From positions 52,704,501 to 52,768,500 of the forward strand of contig CM027381.1 of assembly GCA_015680905.1 (NCBI GenBank): a DNA stretch of 64,000 bases. Direction: 5' to 3'. A model generated the notes under the pieces. The model was not told where the DNA came from, searched no databases, and saw only the letters and a list, made by a program, of their open reading frames with translations. Positions 54,512 to 64,000 of the stretch are shown here, in pieces. Position numbers and translations under genes: made by a program. The first letter of the stretch is position 1, and the number at the start of each line of letters is the position of its first letter. The DNA comes from Coptis chinensis (taxonomy: Eukaryota; Streptophyta; Magnoliopsida; Ranunculales; Ranunculaceae).

Positions 54512-55195
54512 TGTAAGGGGGATTTCCCGTCATTGAACAGATGACACGTGTATGGGAAATAACCTAACACTATAGATGTCTAGAATGAGATGAAGACAAT
54601 CGGATCAATTCTGTGAACAAGTGATCTCGTGCTTAGCACAAGTGTTTAGTGGAAATATGCTAGGCACGTGGCTGACCGCCTCTAAGTATGACAGCTCTCC
54701 AAGTCATTAGGAACTGATATAGACAGTTCCTGAACAAAAGGAAACTGAATATGGCGATCTTTGATGATAAGGAAGGAATTGTGACGACATATCTTAAGAG
54801 TTACCTTTTAGATATAATCTTCTCATACACGATGGGATATTATGATCAACAAGGAAACTTACCTCTCATAGTATATGGTCTAGATTCAAACTTCCATAAG
54901 GAGAGGAATCCTAATAAGAAGGCAGAGTCCAAAGATGGAAGATAACTCACAAGTAGTGAGGACAGTCCTAACCCTAGGACTCTCGTATCTCTTCCTATAT
55001 AAACCAGAGGGATTCGGTCTTAGGAACTACGCAAAATAGAGTTTAATTCTTCTAAATAAACAAGGGGATATGTAGGCAGCCGCCAAGCGGTTCAATCCTG
55101 AACTCACAATCATCTCATCTCTTCTCTACTCAGTAAAAGCTTCTAGATCACAAGGCACAGAGGAAGATTAGGGGATACTCGAAAACTCCCTTACA
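54512..55195 (+). repeat. 5' LTR of C (684 bp)
   Basis: TGTAAGGGGG...CTCCCTTACA, with matching inverted ends. TATA 'cctatataaacc' at 54995-55005. Only one LTR is in the window, so its boundaries rest on the terminal inverted repeat, the primer site and the break in the LINE. Confidence 0.8.
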
Positions 55196-55200
55196 TCTTT

Positions 55201-55218
55201 TGGCATCGTCTATGAGGA
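55201..55218 (+). other. Primer binding site of C
   Basis: TGGCATCGTCTATGAGGA, close to the TGGCGCCGTCTGTGGGGA sites of related plant gypsy elements. Confidence 0.7.
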
Positions 55219-55276
55219 CGAAAGTAGGTAAACATTCATTCCAAAAGACTGATTTAGTTTAAAAACTCTTACCATT

Positions 55277-57121
55277 ATGATGGCAGGAGCAAAGAAAATA
55301 AAGGGTGGTGCAACCACGCGCAGCGTCGCTGTGAAAGAAAAAGAGCGCGAGTTACCTGAAGGGGGGAGAATGTCGGTCACCATGATGCAAGTGATCCCCT
55401 CCAAAGACCTATGACAAGCACCGATGGACCAATAGCTCCCGGTGCAGGCCCCATGAATAACGCTTAAGAGGAGCATCAAGATGGTGAGAATGCTGTCCTC
55501 ACCAACCCAGAGTTTGTTCAGGCAAACCAGGCAGTATAGGCTCTAGAACATCAAAGAAGAAATCTTGAATGAGAAGTACAGCTACTAAGGCATTTGTATC
55601 AATCTGACACAGGGAAGGAACCACTTATCGATCTCAATGATGATGACCTTCCAGAAGGTGGTCATGCAAGGAACCCAAGGTGTGGGGGTCCAGCTCAACG
55701 AGAGACATCTAAGTCAGAATATAGCAACTCAAATGAGGACTCGGATACAACATCCAAACTAGAGTCAACTGACCAGGATCGTAATGTCGACCCTCAACAT
55801 AGGAAAAAAGCTCAGACCAAGAAGCATTCTACCAAAGAAACTGCATGGGAAACTAAGAAAAATGACCTAATCTGTCAGATGCATCGGATGACAGGCAAGG
55901 GGAGAAAAATGCAAGACTCCCTTATTCAATCCAACATAATGGAGGTAGGCAGATCTCCTTTTGCATCTCGAATAATGAGAAAGCCTTACCCTTACGGTTA
56001 CCGTCAACTGAAGTTTAGTGTCTTCAATAGTAAGTCAGATATAGTGGATCACGTGTTCCGATATCAAGTAACTATGGGACAATATGAAAGGTATGACCAC
56101 GCCATGTGTCAAGAGTTCAAAGCTTCCCTATCTAGATCTATGCTCCAGTGATACTATAGGTTACCTGAGCGGTAGATCAGGTTATCAGAAGAAATGTTTA
56201 GGACCTTTATAGACAGGTACTCATGCAACAAGCACCAGCCAAAGTGGATCGACGAATTATTCAACATCAAGAAAAAGGACGGAGAAGCATTGAGGCCTTA
56301 CATGCAACGATTCATGGAAATTTCAATCCAGATAGAGTCTTGCGACGAACAGACTGCCATAATAGCTTCCAAACAAGGGTTGGATGAAAACAACACCTTA
56401 TTCGGAACTCTCTCTAGGAAACCACCCCGTGATTTGGAGAAACTCCTAGACAGGGTTGAGACTCATGCGGGGTAGGGGGGGGATGTCCTAAACAGACGTC
56501 AGAAAACAAAAAAGGCTAGTCGGACTGCTCCTGTGGCCCCTCGAGAAGGGAACTCTTCCACTCAAAAACCGAAGAGAAACCGTCATCGTGGCTGCCAAAG
56601 GGCTGAATCCCCATCAAAGGGATGGATGCCCAGAGGACAATACCATAATGTAACTAGTAGTGTAGATGGAAAACCACAGAATTGAATAAGCATCGTGTGG
56701 AAGGAGCTAAAGAAGCTTTTCCCTCGATGGACAAAAACTTCTCCCTTTTGAACAAAATGCCAGATGAGGTTCTGGACTCGATCAAGAATTAGAGTTACCT
56801 CAAATGGCCAGCTTCGCTTAAGCCAGGCTCCCTGGGTACTAGAAACCAAAGGAGCTACTGCAAGTTCCATAAGAGTAAGGGTCATAGCACCAGAGCTTGC
56901 AAGACTTTGAAAAATGAACTACAAGATCTGGTTGAAAGGGGAATTGGAAGCGGTTTGTAGCACACGAATAGGTGAACGCAGTACAGCCTAAGGAGATTAG
57001 CACGTTAGTTCAGGATCCCCCAGGAACTGGACCGCTCAAGAGTCGCCTCCAGATAAATATGATTTTTGGAAAGGCAAGCAAACGAAGTGGGCAGATCACT
57101 GAAAAGGGTGCGTAATATCAG
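55277..57121 (+). pseudogene. Tat-type gag of C
   Basis: Start ATGATGGCAGG at 55277, followed by stops. The open part 55594-56151 has an acidic/Lys-rich N-terminus, then EVGRSPFASRIMRKPYPYGY and HAMCQEFKASLSRS; 56194-56475 continues MFRTFIDRYSCNKHQPKW, LFNIKKKDGEALRPYMQRFM and RKPPRDLEKLLDRVE. These match the Retrotrans_gag block order of Tat elements (SPF...I...P.P..F; LF.IKQ..GESLR.Y..RF). The tail to 57121 contains a knuckle-like C...H...C (YCKFHKSKGHSTRAC) and further stops. Confidence 0.8.
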
Positions 57122-57664
57122 ATGCGTATTGCCAAGCAAATGAGGATCATAAATAGCAAACTGACTACGGGCGCACAGGTCAATGTGGTAGCCCACAAAG
57201 ATCCATTTATCCTCTTCACTGAGGCTGACTGTCGTAGCATCAAGAGCCCACATGAGGATGCACTTGTCCTAACACTTCCTTTTGGAGGTTATGATTTGCA
57301 TCTCATATTGGTTTATCCAGGCAGCTCAGCAGATGTGTTATACTATGACGCATTCAAAAAGCCGCAGATTCCTGATTCTGAGATAATCACCACCAACTCC
57401 AACCCATATGGATTCAGCGGGGACAAAGCTCTAATAGTTGGGGAGATCCAACTACCTGTTGCTACTGGTCTGGTAACTCTTATCATAAATTTTGTTGTGG
57501 TAAAAGCTAACACACCCTATCACATGATCTTGGGCAGGACCTAGTTGCATAGACTCCGAGCTGTTCCCAGCACCTATCACCAATGTCTGAAGTTCCCATA
57601 TAACAGGTCAATTGAGACAATCAAAGGGGATCAAGTGGCTACCAAAGCATGCTACACACTGGCG
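57122..57664 (+). pseudogene. Aspartic protease region of C
   Basis: ILFTEADCRSIKSPHEDALV then LVYPGSSADVLYYDAFKK, which corresponds to the V-D-x-G-S-S-A-D active site; the catalytic Asp has become Tyr. It ends TPYHMILGRT, where the frame meets a stop and then continues LHRLRAVPSTYHQCLKFP, a block conserved between protease and RT in Tat elements. Confidence 0.8.
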
Positions 57665-57802
57665 ACGAAGTAGTCCCCAGTCCCTTTTGAACCAATGGAG
57701 GTGAGGTAACCTGCCAAATAGCAATTACAGTTGGATCCCCCTCTCCCAGACTTGGTCCCAAAAGAGAGGGAGAGTCCCCCCTCACTATAGCCATTAGAGG
57801 AA

Positions 57803-58180
57803 GTGGAAATTATGGGAGGCAGCTCGTCAACAACCACTTTCATCGACACCTTGTTGAGTTTTGAAGAGCGTCAGGCTCTAATGCGCTTCCTTCGAGAACA
57901 CAAAGACGTGTTTGCTTGGTCATTCAAAGAAATTCAAGGGATTGACCCCCATGTGGCATGTCACCAGCTAAATATCTGCAGTGATATAGTAGTGGTCAAG
58001 CAAAAACTTAGAAGGATAGGTGCTGACAGATCCAAAGCAATAAAAGTCGAAGTTGAAAAACTAAAGGCAGCTAACTTTGTTAGGGAGATCAATTTCCCCA
58101 CCTGGATTTCTAATATTGTCCCAGTACATAAGAAGAATGGGTCATAGAGAATATGTATTGACTTCATGGTATTATCACAC
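57803..58180 (+). pseudogene. Reverse transcriptase N-terminus of C, internally deleted
   Basis: MRFLREHKDVFAWSFKEIQG, then IKVEVEKLKAANFVREINFP and WISNIVPVHKKNGS, the start of a gypsy RT. A stop follows, then RICIDFMVL. The last words are two RT regions fused: RICIDF from motif 1/A and FMVLSHT, which normally begins the FLGF(M)VSHRGI block 150-170 residues later. The YVDD catalytic region is therefore absent. Sequence resumes beyond B at 63054. Confidence 0.8.
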
Positions 58181-58237
58181 ATATGAAAATGAAGATCTCG
58201 GGTGGCACTTTAGGTAGTAGTTTCTTACTAGGAGAGT

Positions 58238-58717
58238 TTAGAAATCATGAAGCATAGTAGAAACAAGAGGGTTAAGTGCAAACTCAAGGTTCCTTTGAAA
58301 AGGTGGAGGGCAGGGAACATTGATGGAAGGTGAATGAGTGACAGGATAATGTGAGATGGGTGAATGGTGTTCAGCTAGAGCTCTCAGGTTCATATCATCA
58401 GAAGTTTTTAGATATGCAAGACATTTTTCAATAGGTGAGTTAGAAGAATCACAGGGATAGTGGGTAAAAAATTCTTTTTCTATCATGGAGTCAATGTTGG
58501 AACTTCCGGAGGTTAGAAATTTGTGCATATGATTATCAGGAACCGTGTTGTCAAAATAATCTTGAGTTAAGCTCTCAATCATGCTAGCCTCTCCATTCGA
58601 AGTCGTATCTGGGAACTGTTTCATCGTTTTAAAAACATTTACCTCAACAGAAAGATGGCCAAAAGACATGGACATTGAACCATCGTGGCAGTTTATGAGA
58701 ACGTTGGCAGTAGCCAA
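58238..58717 (-). pseudogene. Post-protease ORF of B
   Basis: Starts at the end of the protease (MATANVLINCHDGSMSMSFG) and contains FTHYPCDSSNSPIEKCLAYL and PPPFQRNLEFALNPLVST, like A 40570-41013 and E2 11174-11971. Open for 159 codons, then stops shortly before the truncation of B. Confidence 0.6.
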
Positions 58718-58799
58718 GAAGGGATGCCCTAAAATGATAGGAACAGAGTCGTTAGCGACTTCTGTGTCGAGGATAACGAAATCAGCTGAATAGTAGAAA

Positions 58800-59563
58800 T
58801 CCTAAACCTTAACAAGCACGTTTTCAACAACACTCTTAGGATACTTAATAGACCAATTAGGTAATTGCAACATCATTTTAGTAGATTACATATCTTGTAT
58901 ACCTATTTGTTTATAGAGATCATAAGGGAGTAAGTTAACACTCGCCCCTAGGTCTAATAGTGCGGTTGTCATATGGGAATCTCCTAAGGTGCATTGTACC
59001 GTAGGATGACCAAGGTCCTTATACTTAACGATTCCATTATGTTTGGTTAGAGTTGGAAATTGTTCAGTTAAAAAGGCGTCTTTTGGAATATTTGTTTTAC
59101 GCCTAGTAGTGCACAACTCTTTAAGAAACTTAGTATGGTAAGGTAATTTTTTAATCGCTTCAAGAAAGTGCAGGTTTATCGTTAGATTTTTGAAAACTTC
59201 CCTAATCTCATCGAAATTCGTATCCTTGGTTAACATGGCTAATCTTTGGGGAAATGGTGGTTTCTCTCTATATTTAGCATATGGATCAACAGGATATTTA
59301 ACCTTGGCTTTTTGTTTCTTAGGTTATGGTTTAACTGGTACCTCTATAGGGGTAGGATCTTCAGTTATTACTTCGGTATCTAGTAAAATATCAGGTGTAG
59401 AGACTACTAGTGAGGTAACTACATGCATAGTTATGACGTTATCAACCACTCTGCCAGAATGGAGAGTGGTGATGGCATTTAGCTCACCTACGTTTCCATT
59501 TTCATTACTAGTATTACCGTTTATCTCAAAAGCTGTGTTTGGTGTTTTAGGGTTAGGTATCAC
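58800..59563 (-). pseudogene. Athila-type protease and linker of B
   Basis: 59324-59563 reads MIPNPKTPNTAFEINGN, ELNAITTLHSGRVVDN and TEDPTPIEVPVKP; 58886-59236 reads NFDEIREVFKNLTINLHFLE, KFLKELCTTRRKTNIPKDAF and the active site LLDLGASVNLLPYDLYKQI. Stops at about 58884 and 58802 cut the flap and C-terminal parts, which are still readable (SIKYPKSVVENVLVKV; DFYYSADFVILDTEV). Confidence 0.8.
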
Positions 59564-59717
59564 TTGACCTGAAACACACCTTTTGGTTGTACTTTCTCTT
59601 GTATTAACTACTGTAAGGAAAGTTGGATAGACTGTAAAATCTGTTGTTGGGTTTGCATAAAGGCTTCGAAATGATCCGGTTGTGGATGTGTAGTTGTTAC
59701 GGGTGGTGTGACAAGAA

Positions 59718-60972
59718 CTATCTCACGCTGATTATTAACAGGTGGGTTGTGAATGTTATGATTAACCGGAATGATACCTCTATTAGCATTTTAATTATTA
59801 TTGTTATAATTATTATAATTACCTTGTCCTTGTCCTTGTCTCGGTAGAGCTTGATTGTAATTGTTTGTTGGCCTAACATTTTGATTATTAAACCTTGGCG
59901 GTGTAACTTGTTGATTATTCTGCCAACCAAAGTTGGGGTTTTGTCACCAAGGTACGTTAGGTTCGCTATTAATGGAACAAACATTATCCGGCTATGCAGA
60001 TGGATGTTCATAGGCTAGAGGACAATAGGAGTCGGGATGCTCCGGACTCAAACATAAATTACATGTAATAGAGTTTACATTCACGATAGGGGTAGGCTTT
60101 TGTTGAACAGAAATAACTTCTACCTTTTTAGTGAGGGATTCAATTAGAGTTTTAAGCTCAGGATCAGATTTAACCTTAAAAATACTGGTAGCCTTAACTA
60201 TTGAAGAAGAACTAGCGGAGTGGGGGATATCGTCCACTACCCCCATTATTATTATGCTTTGTTTGATCTTCTAAGAACCTATAAGCCTCTGAGGCTCCTT
60301 TACTGAGAAAACTACCCCATTCATTATATCAAGGACCTCTTTATGGTGTTGTAAAAGTCCCTTGAAAAAGACACAAATTAACGTGTCTTTCGCAAGGTTA
60401 TGATGTGGACACTCTATAAGAAGGTCAGTGAAATGATTCCAAGCCTCTGAAAAGGATTCATGAGGATTCTTTCAGAAAAAGTGAATCTTGGAAAGCATTT
60501 CATCTGTCTTCAGCAGTGGGTAAAAATGTTCCATAAATAGTTGAACAAGTTTGGCCCATGAGTCCACAGAATTAGGTGCTTCGGTAGTTAACCAAGACGC
60601 AGCCTTATCGGCTAGGGTGAAAGGAAACACCCTCAGTTTAATTTGTTCCACACCTACCGTAGGATGATGAAATGTGGTAAGAACTTGTTCAATCCTACAC
60701 ATATGCTGATAAGGTTTTTCATGGTCTAACCCATGAACAACTGGTAACAAATTAAATATATTCAGGGGGATTCGGAAATCCCCCACTGGGTCTGCAAGAA
60801 TGATGCAAGATTTTGGGCTATCGTTCAGGGCTTTGTAAAAGTTAGAGAGAGGAGACTCTCTTTCTTCAGCCATTATTTCAGGTGTAGTGTGTGGTATACT
60901 AGATTGGTGTGTGTGTTGACGTTCACGATAGATTACGTTAGTCGTTTTTTCTCTACCTGACCTTAATCTCAT
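59718..60972 (-). pseudogene. Athila-type gag of B
   Basis: 60472-60972 is the best preserved gag N-terminus here: MAEERESPLSNFYKALNDSP, FRIPLNIFNLLPVVHGLDHE, FPFTLADKAASWLTTEAPNS, FMEHFYPLLKTDEMLSKIHF; a stop follows and the rest (FSEAWNHFTDLLIECPHHNL) is in the same frame further on. 59992-60246 has the knuckle CNLCLSPEHPDSYC (CX2CX4HX4C); 59718-60011 covers part of the Asn/Gln-rich tail. Confidence 0.82.
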
Positions 60973-61621
60973 GCAAGGCTAAGTCCAATATTAAAGAAAC
61001 ACGACAACAGTCAAAACAAGCTTGATATGCTAGTATAAATCCTCTAACAGGAGGTGCGAGGAGTGGAAGAAAGAAGTACTTGAATGCCTCCTTGCTTCGC
61101 TTATGAATAACGTCTTGTATACGTGAGCTCAATGTATTTAACAAGTTAGAAACACTGAATAACTTGAACAAATGAAAATTTGGACTAATCTATGGAAATC
61201 GGGCTGTTCATAATAGGGCGCGTGGCGCGCTCAGATTTTGCCTTTCAAGGGCACGGGTCACACTCTTGCCTGACTCGAAGACCATACACTTTAGCACGTG
61301 GTGCGCTCTGAAATTTCCTCGAAAGGGCGCAGGGTGCGCTCTTGCCTGACTCGATGTCTAGGCACTTCAGCTCGGGATGCGCTCTGAATTTACCTTGGGT
61401 GGGCGTAGGGCGCGCTCGTGTCTATCTCAAGTTCCAGGGGCTTCACCGCGTGGTGCGCTTTGAATTTAGGCCAATGAGGTGCGGGGTGCGCTCAATGTAT
61501 TTCTGCGAAAAAAAAATTAGTTCTGAAGTAAACAACCTTAGTTAGAACCAAACAAGGGTGGGTGGGTTTAATGGGATTTCGGTAGGATTAACACTACTAA
61601 AGAAAATGAAACTAAACACAA
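60973..61621 (-). other. Leader of B with conserved small frame
   Basis: Untranslated leader. The frame 60953-61171 is colinear with 37911-38102 of A. The distal part is a GC-rich minisatellite (61216-61508). Confidence 0.6.
61216..61508. repeat. GC-rich minisatellite, about four 76-bp units
   Basis: Unit starts at 61216, 61295, 61371 and 61447 (spacing 79, 76, 76). Each contains a 'gtggtgcgctctgaa'-type word, a 'gggcgcagggtgcgctc'-type word and, except the last, a 'cttgcctgactcga'-type word. It stands out from the AT-rich surroundings. Related single units occur in the A and H leaders. Confidence 0.88.
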
Positions 61622-61641
61622 CTAAGATGGCAGTGGCACCA
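61622..61641 (-). other. Primer binding site of B
   Basis: Minus strand TGGTGCCACTGCCATCTTAG next to the LTR end, a mutated form of the tRNA-Asp-type site of A and H. Confidence 0.78.
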
Positions 61642-61643
61642 TT

Positions 61644-63053
61644 TGATAACAGGGAAAACGATAGTTTTACCTACGAATAAGTGATGAAACTCAAATGTAA
61701 TACGTTATCAATGCAATAGAGTAGAGAATTCGTTCCACTCCAAGTCATTTAGATATGAAGGTTCCTAGTTCATGTAAGCTAACAAAGTCGTGAGAGTAAT
61801 GGAATTGAAATTAACTATGATGATAAATCAACAAATCAAAATGCAATAAATGAAATGACGGCAATTCAATACTAAATTGACGATATGAGAATGAATTAGG
61901 GGAATTTGATTCCACCTTAATTCTACTTAATAAACTAACGAGGAATTTTCGTAATCCGAATTGCTATGTTTTCGCATAACAATTGAGTCTATCTAATCCC
62001 TAATTGTTCATGGTAATCTCTACCAACTAACAATCAGTATATGAAGCAATCAAACCATTCTCATAGAGAACTAATTACTTTCTAGAATGGCATAGATTAC
62101 TACGACCATTTCAATGCTAATCAAAATCAAGTTTCATCAAGGTTTCCTCAAACCTCTCTAATAGAGGTTTTAGCCTTGAATTATTACACTATCATTTCTA
62201 ACACAAGAACAAATAGAATAAGTCATTATTGAATAAGTATTAAACTTTATTAATCTAATTGAACAAGAGGATAATGATTCAAAATGAATTAAAACTGAAT
62301 TTAAAACTAAGATTATGAATAACTAATTATCAATTTAAGACAAACTAAATCTATGAATTAAGTATTGAATTAGAAACTAAAACTTGAAATATAAACTAAT
62401 TATTTGATTCTAAAAACTAAATTTTGTCCTCAAAACAAATTTGATGCTAATTAACTAGATAAAAACTAACTAACTTAAGAGCTAAGTCTTTGTCTCTTCA
62501 TATAGAAGAGACTAGATCCACAATTTCATGCATGGGCTGAGGCGCCATTTTTTAGGCCGGAAAATCGAGCCCAAAACCTCATTACTTCAGTCCACAAAGG
62601 GATTTTCAGTTAGAAATGACTTCAATAGCCTTTCTGTCTACTTTTACTTCTCTGATTTGGTCAAGACATGGACCATTAGAAAGCTCGTTCTGAGCCGGTC
62701 GTTTTGACATAAGGTAGGTCCAATTTCGAGATCTGAACCTAAAGATATGGCTTTCGGAAGTTTTGCTGACTTTTGTATGCTATTTCTGCCCACATTAACT
62801 TTGACTTTTCAACTTTGATCGGGCTTTAAAAAGGCTCTTTCTCCTTGAATCTTGGCCTTTAATCATAGAACTTCTTAGCAACCAACCTTACTCCATTATC
62901 TCGTGAAAGGGGCGCATTTCTGCACATATTCGACTCTAATGCCTGAAATACATAAGAACACGATAACAGTACTAACTCTTACTTATTAATTATATAATTG
63001 GTCAAAAAGCAATATCGTTAAGGGGTTAAAACTACAGTTTTGGGCTCTTATCA
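61644..63053 (-). repeat. 5' LTR of B (1410 bp)
   Basis: Minus strand TGATAAGAGCCC...CCTGTTATCA. Homologous to the LTRs of A but clearly more diverged than the two A LTRs are from each other. Confidence 0.9.
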
Positions 63054-63520
63054 CACTAAGGGAGGAATTAAGGCAAACCCAGATCAGATCCAGGTGCTCA
63101 TAGAGATGCCTTCACCTAAAAACATGAAAGAGGTTCAAAAAGTCACAGGCAGGCTAGCAGCCCTGAACAGGTAATCATCTCTAAGAGTTCAGATAAGTGC
63201 AAACCTTTATTTATGTTACTGCCAAAGAATACCTCATTTTTTTGGACAAAAGAATGCCAAAAAGCATTCAATCAGCTCAAAATGTACCTCCACTAATCCT
63301 TTCCAAACTAGTTGAGGGAGAAGTTTTGGGTCTCTATCTCTATTCATCTTACTACAGTATCAGTTTTGTATTGATAAGTGTGGATGAAAAGAAGGTTGAA
63401 AAAGCTATCTATTTCTTGAGTCAAATGCTCCTCCCTGTAGAAACAAGATATCCTAAACTCAAAAGACTCGCTTTAGCCCTTATTTTTGCAGCAGAGAAAT
63501 TACGACCATACTTCTAGTAC
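63054..63520 (+). pseudogene. C: RT end and first RNase H domain
   Basis: Resumes GGIKANPDQIQVLIEMPSP and EVQKVTGRLAALNR, the RT-RNase H junction of gypsy elements. The frame 63197-63517 then has FQKAFNQLKMYL-like sequence in the alternative frame, LYLYSSYYSISFVLISVDE (first acidic position changed to Ser-Ser), KAIYFLSQMLLPVETRYPKL and LALALIFAAEKLRPYF, the standard RNase H block order. A stop at 63515 ends it. Confidence 0.8.
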
Positions 63521-63604
63521 CACACTATTCGGGTAATCACGGAATACCAATTACGATCAGTTCCGGAAAGGCCGAACAGGTTAGGGAGGTTAGCTAAATG
63601 GTCC

Positions 63605-64000
63605 ATGCAACTGTCAAAATATAACATTATCTACGTCCGACGAATCTCAGAGAAGGGTCAAGCACTAGCAGAATTCTTGGGAGATTTCCCAATGACCTAC
63701 ATTGGGTACAACTCAACCACCCCCAGTTTAGATGATGGCGTTCTGCCTGAATCTTCAAATACCCGTCCAGACCTATGGGAGTTAAGCTACAGGTGGCGAC
63801 TGTTTGTGGATGGATCTTCAAATGACAGAGGCGCCGGAGTAGGAGCTATGTTAGTTACTCCTGACAACATGCGACTAGAGAAGTCTATCCGATTAGGTTA
63901 GAACGCCTCTAACAATGAGGTAGAGTATGAGGCAATACTTGCTAGCCTCACAATGGCTCTCGAATTAAGCCTAACACACATAGTTTTTAGTGACTCACAG
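63605..64000 (+). pseudogene. C: second (Tat-type) RNase H domain, runs off the window
   Basis: MQLSKYNIIYVRRISEKGQA, LAEFLGDFP, then WRLFVDGSSNDRGAGVGAML, a complete first RNase H strand with its Asp (DGSS), LVTPDNMRLEKSIRLG, a stop at 63899, NNEVEYEAILASLTMALEL (Glu helix) and FSDSQ (Asp) at the window edge. A second RNase H-like domain upstream of integrase is characteristic of Tat-lineage elements. The acidic residues seen are retained. Confidence 0.85.

Larger units (their letters stand above)
58181..63053 (-). mobile_element. Athila-like element B, close relative of A, 3' part deleted
   Basis: Minus strand: 5' LTR (63053-61644), primer site, leader with minisatellite, gag, protease and the post-protease ORF, ending at about 58181 inside that ORF. 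The 3' ORF, 3' non-coding region and 3' LTR are missing. Right flank CACTA and left flank ending CAC fit a 5-bp duplication CACTA whose left copy was trimmed by the deletion. The inserted C sequence rejoins as ...TTATCAC|TAAGGG. Confidence 0.82.
54512..64000 (+). mobile_element. Tat-type Ty3/gypsy retrotransposon C, interrupted by B, right end outside
   Basis: LTR 54512-55195, primer site, gag, protease, RT, RNase H, and a second RNase H-like domain before the integrase that must lie right of the window. Two RNase H domains are a known hallmark of the Tat lineage. All domains are decayed. About 160 codons of RT are deleted at 58160, and B is inserted at 58181. Confidence 0.85.

Overview
This is nuclear plant DNA, almost certainly from a eudicot and from repeat-rich (pericentromere-like) heterochromatin. 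It is AT-rich, has microsatellites and poly-A tracts, and nearly every recognisable stretch belongs to a transposable element. I see no intact host gene, tRNA, rRNA or CRISPR array. The only host-derived coding sequence is a set of intron-containing fragments of three unrelated genes (beta-galactosidase, WAT1/EamA transporter, heavy-metal P-type ATPase), all on the minus strand and all apparently carried by one Helitron-like element.

The window reads as one nested stack. An Athila-like element (E1, minus; 924-4446 and 50995-51220) was split by a second Athila-like element H (plus; 4447-50994, TSD TGCGC/TGCGT). Within H lie: a D-type LTR carrying a CACTA end (7730-~9480); a second, plus-strand copy of the E family (E2, ~9627-17515) that itself holds a solo LTR (15904-17171, perfect TSD GACTC); a degenerate CACTA-like insertion (19656-23259) containing a hAT-like non-autonomous element (21255-21778); and a minus-strand Ty1/copia element (23925-48145, TSD ATAAA/ATAGA). 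The copia 5' side carries a 3.2-kb non-autonomous LTR element J (28851-32058), and its 5' LTR is interrupted by the Helitron-like element (~32078-48004). The Helitron's captured beta-galactosidase fragment is in turn interrupted by a near-complete Athila-like element A (35955-46595).

On the right, a minus-strand L1-type LINE (51221-54511) sits in the E1 LTR. A Tat-type Ty3/gypsy element C (54512 to beyond 64000) sits in the LINE, and a minus-strand relative of A (element B, 58181-63053) sits in the reverse-transcriptase region of C.

The A, B, H and E elements share an Athila-like layout: a tRNA-Asp-type primer site where it survives, gag with a CCHC knuckle, in A/B/H an aspartic protease, a post-protease ORF, and in A and E2 a 3' ORF resembling a plant transposon-protein domain. 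None shows reverse transcriptase or integrase, so they look like a non-autonomous gag-pro lineage that would rely on enzymes from elsewhere. Their 3' halves carry repeated polypurine modules of the TTTGGGGGTG type at corresponding places. Enzyme-coding elements present (copia, LINE, C) are all decayed, with catalytic residues lost and many frameshifts. Insertion ages, copy numbers and family names cannot be obtained from the sequence alone.
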